Source: Gracilaria gracilis (lineage: Eukaryota; Rhodophyta; Florideophyceae; Gracilariales; Gracilariaceae). From it: DNA of 64,000 bases. The notes beneath the pieces are model-generated. The model searched no databases, was not told the origin of the DNA, and worked only from the letters and a program-made list of their open reading frames with translations. Both the position numbers and the translations under genes were made by a program. Of the stretch, positions 10,269 through 20,596 are shown in pieces. The DNA lies in the NCBI GenBank assembly GCA_030374805.1, contig JARGSG010000024.1:434001-498000 (forward strand). The letters are read 5' to 3'. Each line of letters opens with the position of its first letter. Positions within the stretch are counted from its first letter, which is position 1.

Positions 10269-10484
10269 CTACAGCAGCTTGTGTTTCACAGCGTCACCTT
10301 GACGCTGTTCGCACCACTTGGGCTTCTGGTTGCGACTGCAGTCGAAGTTCATGTAGAACAGGTCGTCCGGAATTAAGTCCGGCGCCGAATTCATTTTCTC
10401 TAGCTTTTGCTTGTCGCTTGTTTCCTTCGATGGCTGTTTCAGCCTTGCCAGCGCTTGTCCCATGATGGTTAACCACTGCTTCAT
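10269..10484 (-). CDS. possible 71-residue hypothetical protein
   Basis: The ATG at 10484 opens MKQWLTIMGQALARLKQPSK, followed by a hydrophilic segment with PDLIPDDLFYMNFDCSRN and a tail with one more Cys (KWCEQRQGD). Amino-acid use looks protein-like rather than compositional, and the first 20 residues could form an amphipathic helix as in small mitochondrial proteins. I recognise no family. The DNA between 10019 and 10268 shows nothing else. Confidence 0.35.
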   Translation of the reverse strand: MKQWLTIMGQALARLKQPSKETSDKQKLEKMNSAPDLIPDDLFYMNFDCSRNQKPKWCEQRQGDAVKHKLL

Positions 10485-10784
10485 CCGTGGTTCAAGCGTT
10501 GTCGATGTGTGCTGTCCGCGGCCTGTGCGTGTCTGAAAATGCCACTAAACGTTAGCAGTTTCTCACTGTTTAACCGCAGAGCGTGCGGCTGCACATGGTC
10601 GTTTCCTGTCGCTTGTTATTACAAAGCACTAGTACAACCTCTCGCCATCAAGTTGTGTTCATCATCAAGCGTTCAATTCCAATTGACTGTTTAAGTTGAC
10701 AACAGTGAATGCAAATGCATTTTCACCGCCCACGGCGCAGCCACGTACGCCCTCCACGTCGACAGCAATAGCTAAAAGAGCGCA
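10485..10784. other. intergenic, nothing recognised
   Basis: About 300 bases of mixed composition lie between the small minus-strand frame and the 3' end of the methyltransferase gene. No gene or repeat is seen. Confidence 0.4.
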
Positions 10785-11804
10785 TCACGTACGTTTCGCT
10801 ACAAGCCCGTACGCGTGCGGGCGAAGTTGAATGTTAGAGAATCCGGCTTGTTCCAAGCGTTCGCGGATTCCTCTGTACAGTCTGCCGCTCTCGCGACTGT
10901 TGGGGTCGCCGATATAATGAAATAACACGCCATTTCGAGCGCTCACTCGATGCAGCTGTTGATAAAACGATAACGAGTACAAATCGCCGCCCAGCACGCG
11001 CGCCGGTGGATCGTGCACTATCACGTCAAACGAATCATCATCAAACGAAGCCACCACTTGAGTGGCGTCGCCAGCGACACACTTGATATTCGTCGAGCTG
11101 AACAACGGCTCCGACCACGGATTGCGTCTGGCGATGGCCAGCACCATGGGATCCAGCTCAATGGTAGTGACCTGAGTGACGTGCGGGCAGCGCGCAGCCG
11201 CTATAGCCGTATACCCCAGCCCCGTGCATACGTCCAAAACACGCCCCCTCACCGACCCAACCGCCGCAATCTTGTTGGCGGTGTCCACACCAGGGTGCAC
11301 GCTCTTGACGCGGTGCATCGAAAAGCCCGCCAGAACGAGCGTGGGGGGCGCGTGCGGCGCAACGGGCATGAGCGAAGCGGCGCGGTTGGTGACGTCACTC
11401 ATGCCCACAATCTTCTCACAGCCGCCGTCCGCGAACAGCTCGTACGCGCCGCCGCTCTTGCGCTTGCACAGCTTGGCAAGCCGCTCCCACGTCAGCAGCG
11501 GATGGCGGTGCGGCGCGTGCGACAGCCCGCTGTGGTCGATGCTCACGCGCGCCACAGAGGAGCGGCCGAGGCGCGTCGCGAACGGGCCGCTGTGCGAGGT
11601 GAGCTGGCGCGTGGCGTGCGGCCGCAGCGACAGCAGCTGCCGCGCCTCGAAGTGTGACAGCACCAGCGCCGGCGACGCGGGCGCCGGCGACGGGGGCGCC
11701 GGCGCTGGAGGGGGTGCGGACGTGCTGCAGCGCGGCGGGCTGCGCGCGTGCAGAGACGCGCGCCGACTACGGTGGCAGCGAAGCGAAGCGGGCGGCACGA
11801 ACAT
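10785..11804 (-). CDS. class I SAM-dependent methyltransferase, COG2521-like
   Basis: From the ATG at 11804 this encodes 339 residues. The C-terminal two-thirds is a Rossmann methyltransferase. Motif I is VLDVCTGLGYTAIAAA (about residue 186), the acidic loop is TTIELDPMVLAIARRNPWS, and motif IV is FDVIVHDPPARV, with a GVLFHYIGDPNSRESGR segment and a closing GLVAKR. The overall pattern resembles the predicted archaeal/bacterial group COG2521; the substrate is unknown. The first 70 residues are Arg/Ser/Ala/Pro-rich and could be an organelle transit peptide. The longest frame begins at a TTG at 11867, so I used the first ATG. It is divergent from the pfkB gene, with about 290 bases between starts. 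Confidence 0.75.
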   Translation of the reverse strand: MFVPPASLRCHRSRRASLHARSPPRCSTSAPPPAPAPPSPAPASPALVLSHFEARQLLSLRPHATRQLTSHSGPFATRLGRSSVARVSIDHSGLSHAPHRHPLLTWERLAKLCKRKSGGAYELFADGGCEKIVGMSDVTNRAASLMPVAPHAPPTLVLAGFSMHRVKSVHPGVDTANKIAAVGSVRGRVLDVCTGLGYTAIAAARCPHVTQVTTIELDPMVLAIARRNPWSEPLFSSTNIKCVAGDATQVVASFDDDSFDVIVHDPPARVLGGDLYSLSFYQQLHRVSARNGVLFHYIGDPNSRESGRLYRGIRERLEQAGFSNIQLRPHAYGLVAKRT

Positions 11805-12097
11805 GACGCCTGGCGGCGGCGACGATTTCCCCGACCGGGCACGCCGCCCCTGCCACGCGGAGATCAACAGCGGCGCGAGCCGTTTGACACGTTGCAGTTG
11901 GGCTAATGAAGGTACAGCGAGAGGGGAGCCGCCTTGGCGATGTGTTCCCGACCCTAGGCCGCGTCACCCTAAGCTGGAGATATGTACCAAATGGTACCGT
12001 CGTACCGCTCCAAAAAAGGTGCCGTGTAGGAAAGGAGAGCATCACCAGCGGGAAACGCCTTGATCGTCAGAGCACCTCGTGCCTTCTCGAGCCCGTC

Positions 12098-13249
12098 ATG
12101 CCTCCCTCCTATGCAGGCTTTGTTCCACCGCTGCTTGTACGCATCTCGCCTCCATCTTCTCACCTTTCTTCTGTGCGTGTGCGCCGACCACCGCGAATGG
12201 CTTCCGACGACGGTGTCGCTTCGCCTGTGCACGTGCCGCATCATCTGAGAAACACGCGCGTGTTGGGCTTGGGCTTGGCTTCTGTGGATTTGGTGGCTAG
12301 GGTCAACAACTTTCCTAAAGCAGACCAGAAAATCCGCACGGAGCAGCTGTCCTTGCTTGGCGGCGGCAACGTTGCCAATTCCATCACGGGTGTCAGACGG
12401 CTTGGTGTTGAATGCGTGCTGGTTTCCAAGGTTGGCGATGATATATATGGGCGTGCTGTTGTGGACGAATTGGTACGCGATGGGATTGATACTCGCTTTG
12501 TAAACACCAAAGCAGGCGTCAGCACAACGTTCACTTATGTTATTGTGGATGATACACATCATACGCGCACATGCATTAGTTCTCCATCGAACGAAGACCT
12601 TTTCGAGCACGATATCAACGAGTCTATGTTAGATGATGTGCAGCTACTCATGCTGGATGGTCGACATACACTGGCCGCAATCCGCCTCGCTCAAATGGCA
12701 AACGCCCGTGCCATTCCCGTTCTGCTCGACGTGGAGCGAAATCGGCCACACATTGAACGGCTACTTCCATACGCCGACTACATAATAACCAACCGCACAT
12801 ATCCGTTCGTGTTCAGCCCCTCTGCAAGCACAGCTGCGCAAGCGCTGCAGCATTTGCTAGATCACTGCCAAGCCCGTTTTGCCATATGCACTCGCGGCTC
12901 GTCAGGAAGCTTACTGCTGCGCCCCAAGTCGGCGCGCACGATGAGTTCGGGGGTGGGCGTGCTGGTGCAGAGAACAAATTGGGTGGACGACAAGAGCAAA
13001 CGAGAGTATGAGCTTTTGCAATGTCCTGCATGGCCTGTTGACAAGATTGTGGATACTACCGGCGCTGGCGATGCGTTCATTGCTGGCGTGGCTTACGGAT
13101 TGGTGACACACATGGATTTGGAACGTACGTTGTCTCTTGCTTCGTACGTTGCTGCTGCAAAACTTGGCGCTCTGGGAGCTAGAAGCGCATTACCCAGGCG
13201 TGAACAGATTCCTGATACGCTCATGGTCACGCTTCCTTCTTTGGACTAA
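12098..13249 (+). CDS. pfkB-family sugar or nucleoside kinase
   Basis: This is a ribokinase-fold kinase of 383 residues from the ATG at 12098. The N-terminal substrate site has GLGLASVDLVARVNNFPKADQKIRTE and GGGNVANSITGVRRLGV. The C-terminus carries pfkB signature 2, DTTGAGDAFIAGVAYG (about residue 318), with the catalytic Asp. It resembles plant pfkB proteins related to ribokinase and ketohexokinase; the phosphate acceptor cannot be told. Three starts are possible: 11906, 12098 and 12197 (MASDDG). Residues 1 to 34 from 12098 are Pro/Ser/Arg-rich and could be a transit peptide, so I prefer 12098. A TACCAAATGGTA near-palindrome lies just upstream, near 11986. Confidence 0.85.
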   Translation: MPPSYAGFVPPLLVRISPPSSHLSSVRVRRPPRMASDDGVASPVHVPHHLRNTRVLGLGLASVDLVARVNNFPKADQKIRTEQLSLLGGGNVANSITGVRRLGVECVLVSKVGDDIYGRAVVDELVRDGIDTRFVNTKAGVSTTFTYVIVDDTHHTRTCISSPSNEDLFEHDINESMLDDVQLLMLDGRHTLAAIRLAQMANARAIPVLLDVERNRPHIERLLPYADYIITNRTYPFVFSPSASTAAQALQHLLDHCQARFAICTRGSSGSLLLRPKSARTMSSGVGVLVQRTNWVDDKSKREYELLQCPAWPVDKIVDTTGAGDAFIAGVAYGLVTHMDLERTLSLASYVAAAKLGALGARSALPRREQIPDTLMVTLPSLD

Positions 13250-13482
13250 ATCGTAATGGTATTGTTGTAATGGGACAGTAATACGACCAATTAGACAAGA
13301 AACGGGCTCATTTTGTACATGTTTGTGTTGTATATAGGTTACAGGGGTAGATAAGATTAGCGTGCTCGTGCGCTGGCAAGGCGAAATGAGCAACAGCGGT
13401 GAAGAGTGGTTCGATTGACTATGATGGCTTTTATGTTTTACCAAGGGTAGTTAGTTGTGCAGGTTAGGCAGCACCCTTCAAT

Positions 13483-13519
<37 letters not shown>

Positions 13520-13607
13520 GACGTAAGGTTAGAGATATCTATCTATAAGCGCCGATTGGCTCTGACAAGGTGGTTAACGGACGGCAGCGTTACGGCAGTG
13601 GACGCAG
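13250..13607. other. convergent intergenic region with (CT)n and a TACCAAGGGTA site
   Basis: This interval between the pfkB and PHD genes has no coding signal. It carries one copy of the recurrent TACCAAGGGTA motif (13439 to 13449) and a long CT dinucleotide run at about 13482 to 13516. Confidence 0.6.
13482..13516. repeat. (CT)n microsatellite
   Basis: An uninterrupted run of about 17 CT units lies between two convergent genes. The LINE relics at 19.5 and 39.5 kb also end in CT runs, but no LINE sequence is visible beside this one. Confidence 0.9.
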
Positions 13608-14537
13608 CTATTTGTAGATAGCTGCCGGCGTGACGAGCGATTCGGCGGCTTGAAGCGGAGGAGCCAATCGATTTGGACTCGGGTGAGAAGCGCGCACACG
13701 CGCTGCTCCTTGCGCGCCACCGTCGGCAACGGTGAGTCGGGGGGCGCCTTTTACGGTGCGTCCACAGCGCGCGGCGCGCTGCGCGCTGAAGTGCGCCTCC
13801 AGCACGCACAGCGCGTGCAGCGCCTGATGGTTGCTAAGAAGCTGCGCCACGGGCTGTAGGTGGCGAGCCAGACGCACCACGCTGCGCGCCGGCGCGGCCA
13901 GCAGCGCGGCGCTGAGCGCGGGCGCGTCGGCGTTGGCGACGGCGCACGGAGCGCGCTGCGCCTGCGCGGGCGCTGACCAACTGCGCCTTCGTTTGCTTCG
14001 CAGCTTGGGCGGCAGGCTCTTGAACGGCGCGCGAGACGACGGCGCGCGAGAAGACGGCGCGCAGACAGCGGGTGCAGGCGCAGCGACGCGCGGCGCGCGC
14101 GCGCTGGCAAACAGATCGAGCATCTTAAAGCGCAGCTTGAGCGGTAGGGTGGGGAAGATGTGCATGTCTCGCAGCACGTTGCGCAGGTTTGAGACGGTGG
14201 CGGCGCGAGTGTGCAGGTTGTACAGCGCGGCGCTTGTGCACTTGGAGCAGTGCCACTCGCCTTTGGGAAGCTCCTTGAGACGCGGGTGAACGCATTCCTG
14301 ATGAAACGCTCGGTCGCAGCTGTCGCACAGCAGCATGGGCTCCGACGAGCGGCTCGACGAGCAGCATATGCGACAGCGACCGTACAGCTCGTCCTGCCGC
14401 TCGTGGTCGGCGCTCTTGTGCGCGGATCCGCGCTGCTCGCTCACGCTGGCGAACGGCACAAACGCGATGGAGCAGTACGCCTCGATGAGAAAGTCGTCGT
14501 ACATGACGAGCTGCGGAGCGGCAAGCGGCGCGGCCAT
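13608..14537 (-). CDS. PHD-finger protein
   Basis: This 309-residue protein has a single PHD finger at residues 55 to 100 with all eight ligands of the C4HC3 pattern: CRIC, CDSC, H of AFHQEC, and the closing WHCSKC. PHD fingers usually read histone H3 tails, so a nuclear chromatin role is likely. After the finger comes a helical LRDMHIFPTLPLKLRFKMLDLF segment. The rest, to the end, is Ala/Arg/Pro/Ser-rich and GC-biased with no second domain. Because GC bias alone can keep this frame open, the true 3' end may lie earlier or across an intron. The gene is divergent from PP5. Confidence 0.72.
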   Translation of the reverse strand: MAAPLAAPQLVMYDDFLIEAYCSIAFVPFASVSEQRGSAHKSADHERQDELYGRCRICCSSSRSSEPMLLCDSCDRAFHQECVHPRLKELPKGEWHCSKCTSAALYNLHTRAATVSNLRNVLRDMHIFPTLPLKLRFKMLDLFASARAPRVAAPAPAVCAPSSRAPSSRAPFKSLPPKLRSKRRRSWSAPAQAQRAPCAVANADAPALSAALLAAPARSVVRLARHLQPVAQLLSNHQALHALCVLEAHFSAQRAARCGRTVKGAPRLTVADGGAQGAARVRASHPSPNRLAPPLQAAESLVTPAAIYK

Positions 14538-15136
14538 GACGCGCGCGGCAGCGGTGGCGGTGGTGGTGAAGGTTGCACGGCGCGCAGCTGCGGACGCGCA
14601 GACAGGCGCCAGTCACACGCACGCCACTCTGCAGTTGACGGAAGCGGCGGCTGCTGGCGCGCCGACGGGCCGCGAGCACTGGACGCGGCCGCGTAGAGAT
14701 ACCGTTGGAAGTGTACGACCGTCGCAGCGGCGCTCACGCGCTGCATGCTTGGCGGCAGTACGCACGCGCGACGCACGCGCCGCTGCGCCATTTGCGGCCG
14801 CTCGCCAGCCCCGCTGGACTGCCGTCGGGCCCCGCCGGACCGGCTACGTCGCGCATGCGCCGTAGATGACGTGCTGTCGGCGCCATGGCGCGTATAGATG
14901 GCGCGGCGTTCCCCCCCCCCCCCCAACCCCGACGGCGTGAGGCGCTTGCTCGCCATCTTGCTCGCGCCCGCCTCCTCTCCCCCTCCCCTCCCCCCCCACT
15001 GTGTGTGCACGCACTACTGCGTCCGCTTCCAGCCGCTCTCCTTGGTACAGTCCCCCAACGTCCCGCACCCCCCCCCCCCCCCCCCCCCCCCCCCTTCCGC
15101 TGCTGCTTGTTGCCGTGGCTTGTTGTGTACGTTGCA
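14538..15136. promoter_or_regulatory. divergent promoter region PHD / PP5 with long poly-C tracts
   Basis: This interval between two divergent starts is extremely GC-rich. Near the PP5 side are a run of 14 C (14911 to 14924) and a run of 27 C (15068 to 15094), the latter ending about 40 bases before the PP5 ATG. Such runs can form G-quadruplex or i-motif structures and exclude nucleosomes, so a promoter role is plausible but unproven. Confidence 0.55.
15068..15094. repeat. 27-base homopolymer C tract
   Basis: Twenty-seven consecutive C residues lie in the presumed 5' UTR or promoter of PP5. The exact length is easily mis-sequenced. Confidence 0.9.
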
Positions 15137-16633
15137 ATGAGTGCTGACGTGTTTCGTGCAGAGGAGCTCCAACAGATCAATCAGATCAAGAAGGAGGCCA
15201 ATGACTGCTTTAAGAACCATCGTTTCCATGAAGCAGAGAAGCTTTACACCCGAGCGCTCAACCACGCTTTGCTCCTAAATGTAGACCAAAACACCCGTGC
15301 CGTCTTGTTCGGCAATCGCGCCTTTACTAGACTCAAGCTCGAGCAGTATGGATACGCTATCAACGACGCCACCAGCGCTCTCTCACACGATCCTAATTAC
15401 ATCAAGGCCTACTATCGACGCGGAAGTGCCTACTTTGCACTCAGCAGGTACAAGGACGCCAAAAGAGACTATGCCATCATTGCCCAGCGCATCCCGGAAA
15501 ACAAGGACACCGCCGCCAAGCTCAAGGAATGTGACAAACGAATCAAGGAAGCCGCCTTTGCAAAGGCCATTGAGGGCGATTCTCTACGCGTCCACGTCTG
15601 TGATACTATTGACATCGCCTCTATGCAAGTTCCTGACTCGTATGACGGGCCCCGAATACAACCGCACGGCGAGATCACTGAAAAGTTTGTGCGCGATCTC
15701 ATTCAGTGCTTCCGAAAGCAGAAGCGCTTGCACATCAAGTATGCCACCATGATTGTGCTGGCTGCGAAGAACATCTTTGATCAATTGCCTAATGTCGTCG
15801 AGTTGCCGGTCACCGCCGGTAATTCAATCACTGTTTGTGGCGATGTCCATGGTCAGTATTATGATCTTGCCGATGGCATCTTCGAGCGTAATGGACTCCC
15901 GAGCGCCAAGAATCCCTACTTGTTCAACGGTGATTTTGTCGATCGCGGATCGTTTAGCGTAGAGGTTATCCTCACTCTTTTGGCTTTCAAGGCTTGGTGT
16001 CCCGAAGCCATCCATCTTACGCGCGGTAATCATGAATCGCTCAATATGAATCGCATCTATGGCTTTGAAGGTGAAGTGCGAGTCAAGTACACCGAGACCA
16101 TATTCAACCTCTTTTCGGAGACTTTTCAGAGCCTACCTCTGGCTTACATTCTGGACGGAAGCAGCACGTCCGATGGTCGTAAAGCTTTCGTCGTCCATGG
16201 TGGATTGTTCTCAAAAGATGGCGTCACCATTGCGGACATAAACGCCCTCAACCGTAAATGCGAACCGGATGCGGGACTTATGGCCGAAATGTTGTGGAGC
16301 GATCCACAGGAAGAGAATGGATGGGGTCCCTCGAAAAGGGGTATCGGTGTGGCGTTTGGTCCAGATGTCACGCACCGCTTCTTGGATCTTAATGGTCTGG
16401 ATATCGTCGTCAGATCTCATGAAATGAAGGACGAAGGTTTTGAAGTGTCAGCGAATGGCCGTCTTGTTACAATTTTCTCAGCTCCTAACTACTGTGACCA
16501 AATGGGCAACCAGGGTGCGTACATCCGATTCAAGTCTGACATGGAGCCTGCTTTCGTTCAATTTGGTGCTGTGCCTCACCCCTTTGTTCCTCCGATGCAA
16601 TACGCGTCCAAGCTGTTGATGGGATCTCAGTGA
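15137..16633 (+). CDS. PPP5C: Ser/Thr protein phosphatase 5 (TPR-PPP)
   Basis: This 498-residue PP5 has the family's normal length and order. Three TPR repeats occupy about residues 13 to 115 and bind Hsp90; a linker follows, then the PPP catalytic domain. The metal-binding motifs are GDVHGQ (about 235), GDFVDRG (about 265), GNHE (about 296) and VHGGLF, with APNYCD near the end. The tail (VPHPFVPPMQYASKLLMG) matches the autoinhibitory C-terminal helix region. The longest frame extends in-frame to 14885 through Pro/Arg-rich GC sequence, but homology begins right at MSADVFRAEEL, so I chose the ATG at 15137. PP5 regulates chaperone clients and stress kinases in the cytosol and nucleus. Confidence 0.95.
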   Translation: MSADVFRAEELQQINQIKKEANDCFKNHRFHEAEKLYTRALNHALLLNVDQNTRAVLFGNRAFTRLKLEQYGYAINDATSALSHDPNYIKAYYRRGSAYFALSRYKDAKRDYAIIAQRIPENKDTAAKLKECDKRIKEAAFAKAIEGDSLRVHVCDTIDIASMQVPDSYDGPRIQPHGEITEKFVRDLIQCFRKQKRLHIKYATMIVLAAKNIFDQLPNVVELPVTAGNSITVCGDVHGQYYDLADGIFERNGLPSAKNPYLFNGDFVDRGSFSVEVILTLLAFKAWCPEAIHLTRGNHESLNMNRIYGFEGEVRVKYTETIFNLFSETFQSLPLAYILDGSSTSDGRKAFVVHGGLFSKDGVTIADINALNRKCEPDAGLMAEMLWSDPQEENGWGPSKRGIGVAFGPDVTHRFLDLNGLDIVVRSHEMKDEGFEVSANGRLVTIFSAPNYCDQMGNQGAYIRFKSDMEPAFVQFGAVPHPFVPPMQYASKLLMGSQ

Positions 16634-17505
16634 TGAGCAGTTCAAATGATAGTGAGTTTCTATCCTCCGCCCGTTTTGAAGTCCGCTTCAATTCGTGTAC
16701 AAAAGACTGTGGTATGAACGATTACTTTGCCAATAGTCTTGAGCTTATGTAAGGCTTAATTGTTTTTCAAACTAGTTTTTCGACAGGATGCTAGTGGTCT
16801 TCATTCAAGAGCCTCTTCATTCAAGAGCCTAACTCAAATAACTGTCCCTAACAACCTGGTCAAACAGCGACGTACTGGACCCCGACGCTGCGAATAGGCT
16901 GATTGAAAAGTGCTTGGCCCGTGGCAGAGGCCCGCTCAACGTTGGTACAGTAAGAAGCACCACAAGTATGTTGCTTACGCTTGGCTCAAGAGCATCTGTC
17001 GGTACTAAACCATGACAACGAAGAGTGTCTTAGGGTCATGAGCTTCTATCCTTGCAGGCCAGTACTCGGAAGATCGCCCTTTTAATGCAGGGATCTATAG
17101 CGTTAAAAAGATGCTAGTGAATGCAGTACTGCGAGCGTCTCAGAACCAATGTGGTGCTCAAAAGCTCGCGTTTTGCACATGTTTTTGAATTTCGTTCCCT
17201 CTGTGGTTCGTATCAGCTCGAGCGTTTTGCGATTAGCTCAGATACGCCGTGTTTAAACCAAGAAGAGTAGTCCATTTGGGTATTGAAGTGCTTGTCATTT
17301 CAGAGTGCGACCAAACCATCTCGTCTCATGAACATGAAATGTTTACAAGTGTAGTCCGATAAGGTGCATGAAGACTGAATCGACTCCTCTGCGGTTCAAG
17401 GACAGATTCATTGTATCTGCAACAACAAATAAACTGCAGCCTACCTGCCTCTGTTTAGTCGAACTGCAAATGTGTAGCAGAACTCTTACTAGACTTTCGG
17501 AGGAT

Positions 17506-17570
17506 TGTCTACAAGAAATGTACGAACAACAACAACAAGTTGTTGTTGCTCGTACAATTCTTTGTAGACA
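17506..17570. repeat. imperfect 65-bp palindrome
   Basis: The left arm, TGTCTACAAGAAATGTACGA followed by AACAACAACAAC, pairs with the right arm, GTTGTTGTTG followed by CTCGTACAATTCTTTGTAGACA. There are only a few mismatches and almost no loop. It is a fold-back structure consistent with a MITE remnant or a hairpin RNA. Confidence 0.75.
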
Positions 17571-18537
17571 AACATGACTTTCCAGTAACGGGAACTTCGA
17601 AAACTGTTCATGAGCTACAGAGTACTCTGTTTCAGTACCAACGGTATCTACACATAGTGGAGACGAACCGCAAATTGCCTACATTTCCTAGAACAAAACT
17701 TACAGAAACGTTCTGCGCTACGTTGTAATTAATCATAAAAGAGAGAGGGAGAGAGTGGGCCTTCTTCTTCTTCTTCTTCTTCATTGCGAGAGTGGGCCTT
17801 GTATTCAACATTTCGAACTTATTTTTATTATTCAAAGCAATCCCGATTGTGGACGCCTAAGATGAAATGCTTGCGTAGCGTCGACTTCTGGAATACGCTA
17901 AATAAAGTCACTTTCGTTCGTTCATCTTCAGCCTTAGTTTTGTCATTCAGGAAGCAGTATTCGATGGGAAATCCAGCCTGACATGGCCCACCTCCTTCTT
18001 CGCGCTTGCCTAAAGCTGTTATCACGCCCATTAGAAGACAAACCATCATTATCTTGGTAAAGTCTTCTTGTTGTGCCTTAACGTCTCTCTACTTTGAAGA
18101 CCGTTGGGGTATATATCTCTACAGCTAATCTTCTCTCCCATGAAAGGCGAAAGCATTAAAGGAAGAAGTCCCCCCTTTACAAAGCGCTGCGTTCTAGCTA
18201 CCCAAGATTTGATTAGACAATATCCGCATGGTTGTTGCCTTCTTAATGAGAGAAAATTTTGTCTAGCTAGAGGAAAGTTTACTTCAACCTCGAAATATAA
18301 GGTTGATACCCCCATTAAAGAAAAGAAATGATGGTCACTGATCAAGAATTCTACCCATGTTTTGTAAACGCCTCTGTGGACCCATCAAAGTTCCAATTCA
18401 CTGTTTTTGAGGAATAACGCAAGCTCTTGAACTTCAAAGACAGAACACTTTGCGAAGTGATTCGGCTCCTTCATTTCTTCAAGGAGGTGGGAGTCTTCTC
18501 CCGAACTTCAATTTAAAATGGAGGAAGACGGCAGGGG

Positions 18538-18576
18538 TACCAACGGTAAATCATATACCGTTGTATACCGTTGGTA
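18538..18576. repeat. inverted pair of TACCAACGGTA motifs
   Basis: A perfect 11-bp inverted repeat, TACCAACGGTA and TACCGTTGGTA, is separated by 17 bases that include a further partial copy (ATACCGTTGTA). The same 11-mer recurs elsewhere in the window. Confidence 0.85.
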
Positions 18577-19548
18577 ATGTTATATATTATATACTGTGTA
18601 TCCAATCCGGTCGATAGTGTATGCAATCGAAATTTCTCTTTCCAAACGTGATGGCAATAATTGAATGCTACTCCAAAGCTAGGTGTACTTCAATGGCGAG
18701 AACGACTGCTCTTACCACGGCCAAGGCGATTGAAATTTCTCGCTCTGCACCAAAGGAAAAGTAATGTCTTGCTTAACAGAGATCTTAACAGAAATCTTAC
18801 ATGGAAAAGCGGACATTACAATGCCAGTGTGACACTTAAGTTCAACAGAGAGGTCCGAACGTATTGTCTTCGTTAGTTTGAGGAATTGCATTTCGTCGAA
18901 TACGCAAGTTCTCAACATCGCGTCGAGCTCTTTGCACTCTTCGCCAGAGAAGCAATAATAGCAAGGGATCTGTGTCAAGAATAAAGGCAACTGTAAACAA
19001 AGTTCGACGTCGTTTAAGGCGTGCTCGTGCACGCTTAATGGAGTATTCTCCTTGGCGAACCATGAGGTAGAAACCAGTACACGGGAGTGAAGAGAGTGAG
19101 AGAGAGAGAGAGATCTTCTAGATACTGCAAGCTTTGACGTGATGCGAAGCCTGAAGACTAGCTAGTTACTACGAAGGTATACTTTACATGCTGTACCACA
19201 AGTGCAAATGCGTAAGGTACCGTTGGTAGATCTACACAGTGTTCGTTTGGCAAATCTCCTATACAAGGGTATGATGCGTGTAACTCGTGAGTACGAAATC
19301 TTCTACGAGAACTGCCCTACCTTTCTCTTGATCAAACGTTGGCTCATGCGTGGACTATATATTACTGCTACGCGTAGCAAAAGCGTCTACAAGATATTCG
19401 TCTCGAATATATTCTAGTCTTCAATCAAGACAGGCCCCACAGAAGTTTTTGGCGTTTCTAAATGAAAAAGCTCTGAAAAGGGTACTGCAGTTCACAATAG
19501 AAGACTGTTGTTCACAATTGTGTTCACAATAAAGAAGCAATCGGAAAT

Positions 19549-19715
19549 TGCGACTCTCTCTCTCGTTTGTGAGTGCACCAGCTTAATCATAACTTGGTGC
19601 TGAACGTTTCTGTTCAAAGAAACGCTCTCTCTCTCTAGAAAAGCCAACACTCTTAACGTGCCGTTTTCTAACAATACTAGCAACGGATTCTCCTTAAAAT
19701 GCGACTGCTCTCGTT
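19549..19715 (-). mobile_element. diverged LINE 3'-end relic (copy B)
   Basis: About 150 bases align with the 3' end of the LINE relic at 39.5 kb. Shared blocks include GAGTGCAC, AACGTTTCTG, TTCTAACAATACTAG and AACGGATT, and the same reading gives TLRVLAFLERE here and PVRVLAFLVRE there. Both copies end in a CT run on the + strand. Frameshifts are present, so it is a dead fragment. Confidence 0.65.
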
Positions 19716-20596
19716 GTGGCAATCCCTAATTGCAGATTGGTGATCGTAGGTCACCCCTCGAAGACAGCTTCTACACTGAAGAAGACAACGAAGATTGTGA
19801 CGCAATGTCTCTGTTGCGCCAACTGTATCTACACCTACCCTCCGCTTCGCTGGATGTGAAGCGTGTTCTTCGAGTCAAAGGTGACAAACTAGTCTGCCGC
19901 CGCAGTGATGTTTGCGTGCAATTGAGTGATCCCTAAATCAAATTAACAGCGAGTGCTTCGAAGATCAAACTGGCCCACTGATTCTTCTTCAAGAATGTCC
20001 AGCCAGTGTCGGCGTGCGAGGTATGAATTTGATGTTGGACGTCAGTTCAGGAGAACCCGTGGGAGAACGTGCTGGACCAAATGCAGAAAATGCTAACGTT
20101 CCTACCACCTCAAGGGTCACGTTCGGTTGCAGTCTGCAGATGTGACGCCAGCGCCATACATTCTTTTCAAGTCTATAGTCAATGAGCACGTAATGAGAGG
20201 TTCAGATAGGAAACGGGTGCATACCACCGCTCCTTGTTCCACGTAAAAGTCAGAAGCTGATCACAGACCAAAACGAGCGCCGTTACATAGGTGACTTGAT
20301 TGGCCGAGCTACAGTAACACAGCGCAGCGGCCACAACGATGTGGACTCCACATTGTGGAGGCACCCCGGAATCTCACAACCGGCAGGTGCCACAAGAGAG
20401 CAGGGACAGGTGACAGAATGTTCTCATCCAGTGTCGTGAGATCGGCTCAATTGGCTGCCTCTTTGACACTTTTTTGAAAGCATCGTGGCCCAGATCAAGC
20501 TCAAATCAATGAAATCTAGTCTTGCTCAATTTGCATCTCACCTTGTCACGATTCGTGACCACGGAGCGAAGCCGCTGTGGAATCTGCTCGTCCGCT

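Noticed and set aside
11013-12063. Plus-strand frames of 214 and 295 codons opposite the methyltransferase gene
   Set aside because: Antisense shadows of a GC-rich gene; the minus-strand frame has clear methyltransferase motifs.
14885-15136. N-terminal extension of PP5 in the same frame
   Set aside because: It is translated poly-C and GC-rich sequence (runs of Pro). PP5 homology and family length fit the ATG at 15137.
20179-20364. Minus-strand frame resembling a transposase piece (CDQLLTFTWNKERWYAP)
   Set aside because: Too short, no catalytic triad and no terminal repeats; not enough to call a transposon.
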